DNA of 11,067 nucleotides, taken from assembly GCA_005116795.1 (NCBI GenBank), contig SWDL01000268.1, positions 1 through 11,067 on the forward strand. The letters run 5' to 3'. Below are positions 1 to 6,054 of this stretch, piece after piece. The stretch comes from Nitrospira sp. GTDB taxonomy: Bacteria; Nitrospirota; Nitrospiria; Nitrospirales; Nitrospiraceae. A model generated the notes under the pieces. The model was not told the origin of the DNA, ran no database searches, and saw only the letters and a program-made list of their open reading frames with translations. Made by a program: the position numbers and the translations under genes. The first letter of the stretch is position 1. Each line of letters begins with the position of its first letter.

Positions 1-635
1 TCCTTGGAAGCTGGCCCCTCGCCATGGCGGCCTACAATGCCGGAGAGGGGAAGGTCATGCGGGCGATGCGAAAGACACAGTCGGAAGACTTCGATGACTT
101 GGCCCGGACGCGCCTGATCCGGCGCGAGACAAAGGAGTACGTTCCCCGATTTATGGCCGCCACGATCATCGCGAAGAATCCGGAACAATTCGGGTTCGAC
201 CCGGACGAAGACCTCGTCCCCCACCAGTTCGAGGAAGTGGTGGTCCTTCGCCCTGTCGCGCTCCACGCCATCGCCCAGACGACCGGTATTGCTCTTCCAG
301 AGCTCAAAAGACTTAACCCCGAGCTTCGCCGCGACGGCACCCCACCGGACGGTCATGAGTATCACCTCAAAGTTCCGATCGGCCAACGAGCGGCAGTGGA
401 ACAGGCGCTGGAGAAAATCCCGACCTGGAACCCTCCGCCGATCGTCACCAAGCAGGGTCCCGTCCATTCGGTTCAAGTGAGAGACGGCTGGTATCGCGTC
501 CGGGGCGGTGACAGTCTCGCGACCATCGCCAAACGATTCCGCCTCTCCGTCCACGACCTCAAGGCCAGAAATCATCTCCCAAGCCATAGGATCAAGCCGG
601 GCGATCTCCTCGCCGTCGCGCCCCACGCCCGTTGA
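1..635 (+). CDS. Lytic murein transglycosylase with LysM domain, 3' part (MltD-like)
   Basis: This is the C-terminal part of a gene that begins before the window. The frame is open from base 3 and reads LGSWPLAMAAYNAGEG, so the ATG at 24 is internal and not a start. AAYNAGEGKV (27-56) is the conserved late motif of the SLT/GH23 lytic transglycosylase fold, which cleaves the MurNAc-GlcNAc bond of peptidoglycan in the periplasm. It is followed by the ETKEYVPRFMAA segment typical of MltD proteins. About 231-374 encodes a degenerate LysM-like segment (ALHAIAQTTGIALPELKRLN). About 492-623 encodes a clear C-terminal LysM domain (YRVRGGDSLATIAKRF ... IKPGDLLAV) that should bind peptidoglycan. The catalytic glutamate and any signal peptide lie outside the window. 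Its stop faces the convergent TPR gene 61 bases away. The family call is firm; the symbol is left open because the N-terminus is missing. Confidence 0.9.
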   Translation, partial: LGSWPLAMAAYNAGEGKVMRAMRKTQSEDFDDLARTRLIRRETKEYVPRFMAATIIAKNPEQFGFDPDEDLVPHQFEEVVVLRPVALHAIAQTTGIALPELKRLNPELRRDGTPPDGHEYHLKVPIGQRAAVEQALEKIPTWNPPPIVTKQGPVHSVQVRDGWYRVRGGDSLATIAKRFRLSVHDLKARNHLPSHRIKPGDLLAVAPHAR

Positions 636-669
636 AGACCAGTGGAGGATGGAGTGCCGGAGCGCTCTC

Positions 670-690
670 GATCGGGCGACTCACCCGATC
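670..690. other. Inverted repeat between convergent genes, possible weak terminator
   Basis: GATCGGG (670-676) and CCCGATC (684-690) form a perfect 7-bp stem around a 7-base loop. It lies in the short gap between two genes whose 3' ends face each other, where a bidirectional terminator would be expected. There is no T-run on either side, so it does not meet the usual criteria for intrinsic termination. Confidence 0.25.
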
Positions 691-696
691 CGGCGG

Positions 697-1515
697 TTAC
701 GGCTTCCCTGCCGGTTCGGTCGAAGCTGGAGCGGGGGTATTCGGAGCCGGAAGCCCCGGTGAACCGGCCTGGGCCGGCGTCTGGGGGGCGGCGGTCGCGC
801 TTGCCGGCGCCATCTTGGCTTCCAGCGCTTTGACGCGAACCGAGGCCTCCCCGGCAAAGGGAGAGTTGGGGTAGGCTTTCATCAAGTCCTGATAGCGGGC
901 CAAGGCGCCTTCCGGGCGTGAACGGGCTTCTTCCATCTTGCCCAGTTCAAACATCGCCTGATCCTTGTTCAACGCCCCGGGCACATCGAGCAGGGACGTG
1001 AAGGTCTTGATCGCTTGTTCCGGCTCCTTGTTCAAGAGATAGGCATAGCCCAGTCGCTGGTACACCATGCCGAGCAGCAGCTTGTTGACGCCGAACTTGG
1101 CGATGAACTGCAAGTACGCCTCGATCGCCCCCTTGAAATCGTTCGTCTGCGCGAGCGCATTGGCGAGCTTATAGAGCACCAGATCGGATCCCGAAACGCC
1201 GGGATACTCGCCATAGGCCTTCCGGTAGAGCTCAATCGCTTTCTTGAGGTTTTCATCGGCCTTGGCCGGATCGGTCGGACGATCCAGATAGAGCTTCGTC
1301 GCCTGCCGATCGAGGTCCTGTAGCGCTTCCGTACGCGCGTGGTCGTACCAGATCACACCCACCACGATGACCGCCGCGAGCAGCACGAGCGACACGCCGA
1401 TGAAGACATCCCGCCGGCGCCGCTCCAGAACAATCCAGAGCTGATCGATCCGGCTCAGGACTTGGTCCTGGTCCAGCGTGCGGATTTTCGATTCGGTTCT
1501 GATTTTATAAGCCAT
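697..1515 (-). CDS. Membrane-anchored TPR-repeat protein (YfgM-like)
   Basis: A 272-residue protein from the chosen start MAYKIRTESK. A basic stretch (ERRRR, about residues 31-35) precedes one hydrophobic segment (about 37-56, DVFIGVSLVLLAAVIVVGVI). This predicts a cytoplasmic N-terminus and a periplasmic body. Residues about 86-224 contain three to four TPR-type helical pairs (for example YKLANALAQTNDFKGAIEAY and VYQRLGYAYLLNKEPEQAIK). The tail (about 236-272) is Pro/Ala-rich and probably disordered. The layout matches the YfgM-like TPR family (single membrane anchor plus TPR), associated with periplasmic chaperone or secretion work; its partner here is unknown. Start choice: the frame stays open up to a TTG at 1581, but a near-consensus promoter at 1553-1581 overlaps that codon. 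An ATG at 1539 would lie only a few bases from the likely transcript start. The ATG at 1515 leaves a leader of about 30 bases, although its ribosome binding site is weak. Confidence 0.85.
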   Translation of the reverse strand: MAYKIRTESKIRTLDQDQVLSRIDQLWIVLERRRRDVFIGVSLVLLAAVIVVGVIWYDHARTEALQDLDRQATKLYLDRPTDPAKADENLKKAIELYRKAYGEYPGVSGSDLVLYKLANALAQTNDFKGAIEAYLQFIAKFGVNKLLLGMVYQRLGYAYLLNKEPEQAIKTFTSLLDVPGALNKDQAMFELGKMEEARSRPEGALARYQDLMKAYPNSPFAGEASVRVKALEAKMAPASATAAPQTPAQAGSPGLPAPNTPAPASTEPAGKP

Positions 1516-1552
1516 GCCTGGCGCAGAATCGGGCGTCATAGGAGCCACGCGC

Positions 1553-1581
1553 CTTATACCGACTTGCCGGAGCCTTGTCAA
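1553..1581 (-). promoter_or_regulatory. Sigma70-type promoter for the TPR gene
   Basis: On the minus strand there is a perfect -35 TTGACA (1576-1581), a 17-base spacer and a -10 TATAAG (1553-1558, 5 of 6 matches to TATAAT). The expected transcript start is near 1546, about 30 bases before the ATG at 1515. The element lies inside the longest open frame of the TPR gene and therefore argues against the upstream TTG and 1539 starts. Confidence 0.75.
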
Positions 1582-1618
1582 TCATCTCGTCATCATTTCG
1601 TCCCAAACCGACTTCCTG

Positions 1619-1648
1619 TTGACAGGACTGGGACGACGCTCCTACCGT
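1619..1648 (+). promoter_or_regulatory. Candidate promoter for bioF
   Basis: A perfect TTGACA (1619-1624) is followed after 18 bases by TACCGT (1643-1648), which matches the -10 consensus only at T1, A2 and T6. Transcription would start near 1655, about 50 bases before the bioF ATG. The -35 box is convincing and the -10 is poor, so either the promoter is weak or it needs an activator. It lies back to back with the stronger minus-strand promoter, with 37 bases between the two -35 boxes. Confidence 0.4.
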
Positions 1649-1706
1649 AGACCTCTCGGCAAACCCTCAAAGGGCAGCCCGGACGCCCTCCATCGAGATC
1701 ACCCCC

Positions 1707-2867
1707 ATGTTTGAAGACCGGCTCCGACGACTCGAGGCGCAATCCCTAAGACGACGGATCCGCCCCCTCGGATCGGGCACAGGACCGGTGGTGACGCTGG
1801 AGGGACGATCCGTCATCCTCTTGGCCTCGAACGACTATCTCGGCCTGGCCGGGCATCCCACGCTGAAACAGGCGGCCATGTCAGCCACTGAGCGATATGG
1901 CGTCGGGGCCGGCGCCGCGCGGCTCATCTCCGGCACGCTCCCTCCACACGATGAACTCGAAACCGCCCTGGCGAAGTTCAAAGGGACGGACGCGGCCTTG
2001 GTCTTCGGCTCCGGCTATCTCGCCAACATCGGGCTGATTCCGACCCTCATTGAATCCGGTGGACTGATCCTAGCTGATCGACTGTGCCATGCAAGCCTGC
2101 TCGATGGGTGTCGCTTGAGCGGCGCCGATGTCCGTGTCTTTCGACACCGCGACGTGAACCACCTCGAGACCCTGCTGTCCACGCGTGCGGCCGGTCGACC
2201 GATCCTCATCGTGACCGACGGGGTCTTCAGCATGGACGGCGACCTGGCACCCCTCCCCCACCTCGTCGATCTGGCCGATCGTTACGGGGCCATGCTGTAT
2301 GTCGACGATGCGCACGGCACCGGCGTCCTGGGCGCTCACGGACGAGGCGCCCTTGAACACTTCGGTCTCGAATCGCGGGTCCCCTTCCACATGGGTACCC
2401 TGGGAAAGGCGCTGGGGACCAGCGGCGCCTATGTGGTCGGGCAGGAATCGGCGATCCAGTACTTCGTGAATCGTGCCCGCTCCTTCCTCTTCACGACGGC
2501 CCCGCCTCCGGCTACGGCCGCGTCCACGCTGGCGGCGCTGACGGTGCTCCAGTCCGAGCCGGACCGTCGCGCCCGCCTGTGGGAGAATCGTCGCAGACTC
2601 TTCGAGGGCCTCACGCGACTGGGGTACCGCATGACGGACAGTGCAAGCCCCATCATCCCGCTTATCGTGGGAACAGCCGAATCGGCCGTGGCGCTGGCCG
2701 ACCAACTTTTGCTGCTCGGCGTCTATGCCCCGGCCGTCCGCCCGCCGACGGTCCCGCCGGACACGAGCCGCATCCGCGTCACCGTCACATCCGAACACAC
2801 CCCCAGCCATCTCGAGACGGCCCTTGAGGCCTTCCGCGTCGCCGGCCACGCACTGGGCCTCATCTGA
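1707..2867 (+). CDS. bioF: 8-amino-7-oxononanoate synthase (biotin synthesis)
   Basis: A 386-residue PLP-dependent enzyme of the alpha-oxoamine synthase family (E. coli BioF is about 384). It joins pimeloyl-ACP or pimeloyl-CoA with L-alanine, releasing CO2, to give 8-amino-7-oxononanoate (KAPA), the first committed ring-building step toward biotin in the cytoplasm. Family motifs in order: SNDYLGLAGHP (about 41-51), GVGAGAARLISGT (about 65-77), LCHASLLDG (His128, the residue expected to stack on PLP), TDGVFSMDGD (about 170-179), VDDAHGTG (Asp201 and His203 contact the cofactor) and MGTLGKALGTSG, where Lys234 is the expected Schiff-base lysine. The related enzymes KBL and ALAS share this fold, but length and motif wording fit BioF best. 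The ribosome binding site is weak (GAG about 9 bases before the ATG). No other biotin gene is visible, so bioF is isolated here. Confidence 0.93.
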   Translation: MFEDRLRRLEAQSLRRRIRPLGSGTGPVVTLEGRSVILLASNDYLGLAGHPTLKQAAMSATERYGVGAGAARLISGTLPPHDELETALAKFKGTDAALVFGSGYLANIGLIPTLIESGGLILADRLCHASLLDGCRLSGADVRVFRHRDVNHLETLLSTRAAGRPILIVTDGVFSMDGDLAPLPHLVDLADRYGAMLYVDDAHGTGVLGAHGRGALEHFGLESRVPFHMGTLGKALGTSGAYVVGQESAIQYFVNRARSFLFTTAPPPATAASTLAALTVLQSEPDRRARLWENRRRLFEGLTRLGYRMTDSASPIIPLIVGTAESAVALADQLLLLGVYAPAVRPPTVPPDTSRIRVTVTSEHTPSHLETALEAFRVAGHALGLI

Positions 2868-2912
2868 CCGTTCCTGCTTGTTGCCGTCCGTTCGTGCGCC
2901 GCCCGTGCGAAA

Positions 2913-2924
2913 GGCATGCATGCC
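2913..2924. other. 12-bp perfect palindrome upstream of the pilT-like gene
   Basis: GGCATGCATGCC is a perfect 12-base palindrome in the 173-base gap between bioF and the pilT-like gene, about 115 bases before the pilT start. Its position would suit an operator, but no flanking promoter was recognised and a palindrome of this length can occur by chance. Confidence 0.2.
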
Positions 2925-3024
2925 GGGCCTCGGGTCTCCGCCCCCATCACCTTTTTGCTCAATCCGTCCGATAAAAACCGTGAGGGGTCTGCTTCAGCAG
3001 AAGCCCGACCTGATACGTTCGAGC

Positions 3025-3030
3025 GGGAGG
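3025..3030 (+). promoter_or_regulatory. Ribosome binding site deciding the pilT-like start
   Basis: GGGAGG ends 10 bases before the ATG at 3041 and 4 bases before an in-frame GTG at 3035. Ten bases is slightly long but workable, whereas four is too close. The protein beginning MDITQLLTFG also matches the usual PilT N-terminus, so 3041 is preferred. Confidence 0.6.
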
Positions 3031-3040
3031 ATGCGTGCTC

Positions 3041-3880
3041 ATGGACATCACACAACTGCTGACCTTCGGCGTGGAACAAGGCGCCTCAGACTGTCACATC
3101 AGTTCAGAGGAACCGCCGATGCTGCGCATCCACGGCGACCTCAAAAAACTCGACCATCCGGCCCTGGGCAAGGACCAGGTCCACAACATGATCTTCGACA
3201 TGATGAGCGACGCCCAACGGCGGGCGTTTCAGGAACATCATGAATGCGACTTTTCGTTCGAGCTCGGAGAGATCGCCCGGTTTCGCGTCAACGTCTTCGT
3301 GCAGCGTCGCGGCGAAGGCGCCGTCTTCCGGACGATTCCGACCAAGATCCTGCCGCTTGAGCAGCTCGGCATGCCGCCGCTTCTTCGTCATCTGTGCGAG
3401 AAGGAGAAAGGCCTGGTGCTGGTGACAGGACCGACCGGGTCCGGCAAGTCCACCACCTTAGCCGCCATGCTGGACTATCTGAACGATACCTTCGAGGGCC
3501 ACATCCTGACGATCGAAGACCCGATCGAGTTCGTCCACAAGTCCAAGAAGTGCTTGGTCAACCAGCGGGAGCTCGGACCGCACACGCATTCCTTCGCCAA
3601 TGCGCTCCGCTCAGCCCTTCGTGAAGACCCGGACATCATCCTGGTCGGGGAAATGCGGGACCTCGATACGATTCAACTGGCCTTGACGGCGGCGGAGACC
3701 GGACATTTGGTATTCGGCACCCTCCACACCTCAAGCGCCCCGAAAACGGTCGACCGGATCATCGACGTGTTTCCCCCGAACCAGCAGGCGCAGGTCCGCG
3801 CACAATTCTCTGAATCCATCGAAGCCGTCCTGACGCAAACCCTCTTGAAGAAAAAAGGGGGGGGACGCGTACCCTCTTGA
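3041..3880 (+). CDS. pilT: Type IV pilus retraction ATPase PilT-like, N-terminal fragment (frameshifted)
   Basis: PilT hexamers at the inner-membrane base of type IV pili hydrolyse ATP to depolymerise pilin, driving retraction and twitching. The frame gives 279 residues: an N-terminal PAS-like domain (about 1-110, MDITQLLTFGVEQGASDCHI at the start) and the RecA-like ATPase core. Visible motifs are Walker A GPTGSGKST (130-138), the Asp box TIEDPIEFVH (157-166), Walker B DPDIILVGE (196-204) and the His box TGHLVFGTLHT (220-230). The protein should run to about 358 residues. Instead, a perfect 32-bp tandem duplication (3839-3902) shifts the frame and adds only Pro-Ser before TGA at 3878-3880. 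The C-terminal region, including the AIRNLIRE-type motif needed for retraction in studied PilT proteins, is left in another frame (3877-4149). As written, this fragment keeps the nucleotide-binding motifs but should not retract pili. It lies 379 bases upstream of pilU, the usual pilT-pilU order. Confidence 0.85.
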   Translation: MDITQLLTFGVEQGASDCHISSEEPPMLRIHGDLKKLDHPALGKDQVHNMIFDMMSDAQRRAFQEHHECDFSFELGEIARFRVNVFVQRRGEGAVFRTIPTKILPLEQLGMPPLLRHLCEKEKGLVLVTGPTGSGKSTTLAAMLDYLNDTFEGHILTIEDPIEFVHKSKKCLVNQRELGPHTHSFANALRSALREDPDIILVGEMRDLDTIQLALTAAETGHLVFGTLHTSSAPKTVDRIIDVFPPNQQAQVRAQFSESIEAVLTQTLLKKKGGGRVPS

Positions 3881-3902
3881 AGAAAAAAGGGGGGGGACGC
3901 GT
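3839..3902 (+). repeat. Perfect 32-bp tandem duplication inside the pilT-like gene
   Basis: Copies at 3839-3870 and 3871-3902 are identical base for base. Each unit runs from ACCCTCTTGAAG through an A6G8 run to ACGCGT. The base before each copy differs (A and T), so the unit is exactly 32 bp, and 32 is not divisible by 3. The first copy reads TLLKKKGGGRV in the original frame; the second is read out of phase and gives an immediate stop. Collapsing the two copies to one restores an uninterrupted PilT. Confidence 0.97.
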
Positions 3903-4149
3903 GGCCGCCCTCGAGATCATGGTCGGCACGACGGCCGTCCGGAACCTGATCCGGGAAGGCAAACTGCACCAGATTCCCGGCATCATGCAGGCCAGCAAGA
4001 AGGACGGCATGCAGACGATGGACATGGCACTGCTGGATTTGGTCAACAAGGGTGTGGTCACGAAAGCCGAAGCACAATCCCGTAGCATGAACCCGACGCT
4101 GTTCGGGAGCACGGGCACGTCCCTGGTCGGCGCGCCGGCCGCCGTCTAG
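3877..4149 (+). pseudogene. pilT: PilT-like ATPase, C-terminal remnant after frameshift
   Basis: This is the displaced 3' end of the PilT-like gene, about 90 codons in the -1 frame relative to the upstream part. It encodes LLKKKGGGRVAALEIMVGTT, then AVRNLIREGKLHQI (the PilT AIRNLIRE-type motif), GMQTMDMALLDLVNKGVV and a short tail. All of these are normal PilT C-terminal features. Reading the two parts as one protein needs only loss of one 32-bp repeat copy. A TTG at 3877 overlaps the upstream TGA (TTGA), and a G-rich stretch lies about 12 bases before it. Translational restart to make a separate C-terminal peptide is therefore conceivable but unproven. No other damage is seen, which points to a recent event or an artefact. 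Confidence 0.85.
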
Positions 4150-4156
4150 CCAGAAT

Positions 4157-4184
4157 CGCTGAACGCTGAACGCTGAACGCTGAA
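4157..4184 (+). repeat. Heptamer tandem repeat (CGCTGAA)x4
   Basis: Four perfect consecutive copies of CGCTGAA fill 28 bases of the 110-base gap between the pilT-like remnant and pilU, beginning 8 bases after the pilT stop. The array is non-coding and makes no obvious hairpin. Heptamer arrays of this kind can change copy number by slippage. Confidence 0.9.
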
Positions 4185-4259
4185 TGAGGACCTCCGATCT
4201 CTCCCATCCGACGTTCATCGCGCAGCGTGTATTTTAGTATTTCTTAGAAAGAGGACACC

Positions 4260-5411
4260 ATGGATTTGCGCGCCCTGCTGAAGGTGATGGTCGACCGGAA
4301 CGCCTCCGACCTGTACCTGACGGTCGAACTCCCCCCCATGTACCGCATCGAGGGCGTGGTGCAGAAGGTCGGGGACATGCCGGTGACGAACGAGCAGCTC
4401 GAAGCCCTAGCCAACGACGTGATGCGTGAGAAGCAGCGCAAGGAATTCGCCGAGACGATGGAGATGAACCTCGCGCTGTACTACCCGGAGCTCGGTCGCT
4501 TCCGGGTCAATGTGTTCCGCCAGCGCGGCAACGTCGGATTCGCCTTCCGCCAGATCAAGGTGGAGATCAAGACGATCGACGAGTTGTCGCTGCCGCCCAT
4601 CGTCAAATCCATCGCCATGAGCAAGCGCGGGCTGGTGCTGTTTGTCGGCGCCACCGGATCAGGAAAATCGACCTCGCTCGCGGCCATGATCGATCATCGC
4701 AATTCGACTTCCCCCGGCCACATCGTCAGCGTCGAGGATCCGGTGGAGTTCGTCCACCGCCACAAGCAATGCGTCATTACCCAGCGCGAAGTCGGGTTCG
4801 ACACCCATTCATTCGCCAATGCGCTCAAGAACACGCTGCGCCAGGCGCCGGATGTGATCCTCATCGGTGAAGTCAGAGACACCGAGACGATGGAGGCGGC
4901 CATTGCGTTCGCGGAGACGGGCCACCTCTGTCTGAGCACCTTGCACGCCAACAACGCCAATCAGGCGATTGAGCGCATCATGAATTTTTTTCCATCCGAG
5001 CGACACGCCCAGATCTACCTCCAACTGTCCCTGAATCTTCGGGCGATCGTGTCGCAACGATTGGTGCCTGGCGTGGACGGCAAGCGCGTCGCCGCACTTG
5101 AGATTCTCATGGATACTCCGCGCATCAGAGACCTCATCAAGAACGGCGAAATCGACCACCTGAAAGAGGCAATGGAGCAAGGCGTTCAGGAGGGCTGCCA
5201 AACCTTCGACCACGTGCTCTTTCTGCTGCACAAAGACGGCAAGATCGATCTGGAGCAGGCGATCATCAACGCCGACAGCGCCAACAACCTGCGCCTCAAG
5301 GTCAAACTGGACGCGATGAAAGCCGAGGAAGAGGGCGGGAAGCCCGGCGGCGACAGGGGACCGTCGTTCCAACTCAAAGGCGTGGCGCACATCGGAGGCC
5401 GGAGACACTGA
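4260..5411 (+). CDS. pilU: Type IV pilus retraction ATPase PilU-like
   Basis: A 383-residue intact member of the PilT/PilU branch of secretion ATPases. It is a cytoplasmic motor thought to assist PilT in pilus retraction under load. Motifs: Walker A GATGSGKST (130-138), Asp box SVEDPVEFVH (157-166), Walker B APDVILIGE (196-204) and His box TGHLCLSTLHA (220-230). The wording after the core identifies PilU rather than PilT: LSLNLRAIVSQRLVPG, RIRDLIKNGEIDHLKEAMEQ and NADSANNLRLKVKL. The C-terminal tail after about residue 352 is charged and Gly-rich, as is common in PilU. AGAGG (4250-4254) ends 5 bases before the ATG, a good ribosome binding site. In studied bacteria PilU retracts pili only when PilT is present, so the broken pilT-like gene upstream bears directly on whether this protein can act. 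Confidence 0.9.
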   Translation: MDLRALLKVMVDRNASDLYLTVELPPMYRIEGVVQKVGDMPVTNEQLEALANDVMREKQRKEFAETMEMNLALYYPELGRFRVNVFRQRGNVGFAFRQIKVEIKTIDELSLPPIVKSIAMSKRGLVLFVGATGSGKSTSLAAMIDHRNSTSPGHIVSVEDPVEFVHRHKQCVITQREVGFDTHSFANALKNTLRQAPDVILIGEVRDTETMEAAIAFAETGHLCLSTLHANNANQAIERIMNFFPSERHAQIYLQLSLNLRAIVSQRLVPGVDGKRVAALEILMDTPRIRDLIKNGEIDHLKEAMEQGVQEGCQTFDHVLFLLHKDGKIDLEQAIINADSANNLRLKVKLDAMKAEEEGGKPGGDRGPSFQLKGVAHIGGRRH

Positions 5412-5484
5412 CCTGTGAGGAGGGCACCGGTCACGAGTCATTGATCATCACGTGCAGCCTCCGACGGACCCGCTTCGGTCGTGA

Positions 5485-6054
5485 CTAATGACCGCCGACT
5501 ATCGACTCCGATTCTTCCTTCAGCCCCTCCAAGTACCCGGCGATCTTGTCCAGCGCGCCGGCACTGAGCCTCATCCCATACCATCGCGGCATGGCCTGAT
5601 CCGGAAATCCCGGAACCACGTAGGTCCCCGGGGTCACGATGGATTCGTGAATGTACTCCCGTATCGTCCGTGCAGTGCCTTGATAGGCGGGGTCGGCCAG
5701 TCGTTGCGGACCGGTGGTGCCGAGGACCAGTTTGGGGCCCACGCGGCCTTGTGCCCCTTCGATACCGGGGATCATATGACAGGACGCACAGCCGGAACGG
5801 ATGAAGATTTGGGCGATCGGCTCTTCTCCTGTGGCGAGCAGCGCCGACGCCGCATCGATGGCCGGCGACGCCATTGCCGTGGGGCCGCCGGACGGTCGCG
5901 GGGCCTGCCGGAAATAGCTGAGCGTCCCGACCAAGAGCACGACGCCGATCATGACCGAGGTCCAGAAGGGCTCGGCGCTTCGAGCCCCTGCTTCCCGCTG
6001 GTTCCACATCCTCTTCCGAGCGGCCCTCGGCGCGAAGCGCGCCGACCCGAGCAT
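5485..6054 (-). CDS. Membrane-anchored monohaem cytochrome c
   Basis: A 189-residue protein with one hydrophobic segment (about 30-48, FWTSVMIGVVLLVGTLSYF) after a basic N-terminus, followed by a periplasmic class I cytochrome c domain. Haem is attached at CASCH (Cys89, Cys92, His93). PGIEGAQGRVGPKL follows, as is usual in this class, and the likely sixth ligand is Met155 in QAMPRWYG. The final helix is LSAGALDKIAGYLEGLKEE. The role is electron transfer at the periplasmic face of the membrane; the redox partner cannot be told. Its ATG overlaps the carB stop by one base (TAATG), with a G6 run just upstream, so it may be translationally coupled to carB. A second in-frame ATG at 6009 (MWNQREAG) would still keep the membrane anchor and is a reasonable alternative start. 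Confidence 0.85.
   Translation of the reverse strand: MLGSARFAPRAARKRMWNQREAGARSAEPFWTSVMIGVVLLVGTLSYFRQAPRPSGGPTAMASPAIDAASALLATGEEPIAQIFIRSGCASCHMIPGIEGAQGRVGPKLVLGTTGPQRLADPAYQGTARTIREYIHESIVTPGTYVVPGFPDQAMPRWYGMRLSAGALDKIAGYLEGLKEESESIVGGH

Noticed and set aside
24..26. ATG at 24 as the start of the transglycosylase gene
   Set aside because: The frame continues upstream to the window edge with conserved SLT-domain residues (SWPLAMAAYNAGEG), so the codon is internal.
2070..2921. Long open frame (283 codons) antisense to bioF
   Set aside because: It lies opposite a well-conserved enzyme gene, and its translation is rich in Arg/Gly/Asp with no recognisable domain. It is a typical shadow frame in high-GC DNA.
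2925..2980. GC-rich stretch followed by TTTTT after bioF as a terminator
   Set aside because: Only a 4-bp stem can be drawn and it is separated from the T-run, so the usual hairpin plus U-tract is absent.
3673..4218. Minus-strand open frame across the pilT break
   Set aside because: It runs through both repeat copies only because the duplication leaves this strand open; the protein shows no family features.
4211..4245. AT-rich stretch before pilU as a promoter
   Set aside because: Several TATTTT/TAGTAT-like hexamers occur, but no -35 box lies at a workable distance, and no sigma54 GG/GC pair was found.
5429..5494. Inverted repeats between pilU and the cytochrome gene (GTCACGA/TCGTGAC; CGGTC/GACCG) as a terminator
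   Set aside because: The first pair has a loop of over 40 bases, the second stem has only 5 pairs, and neither has a T-run, so intrinsic termination is not supported.
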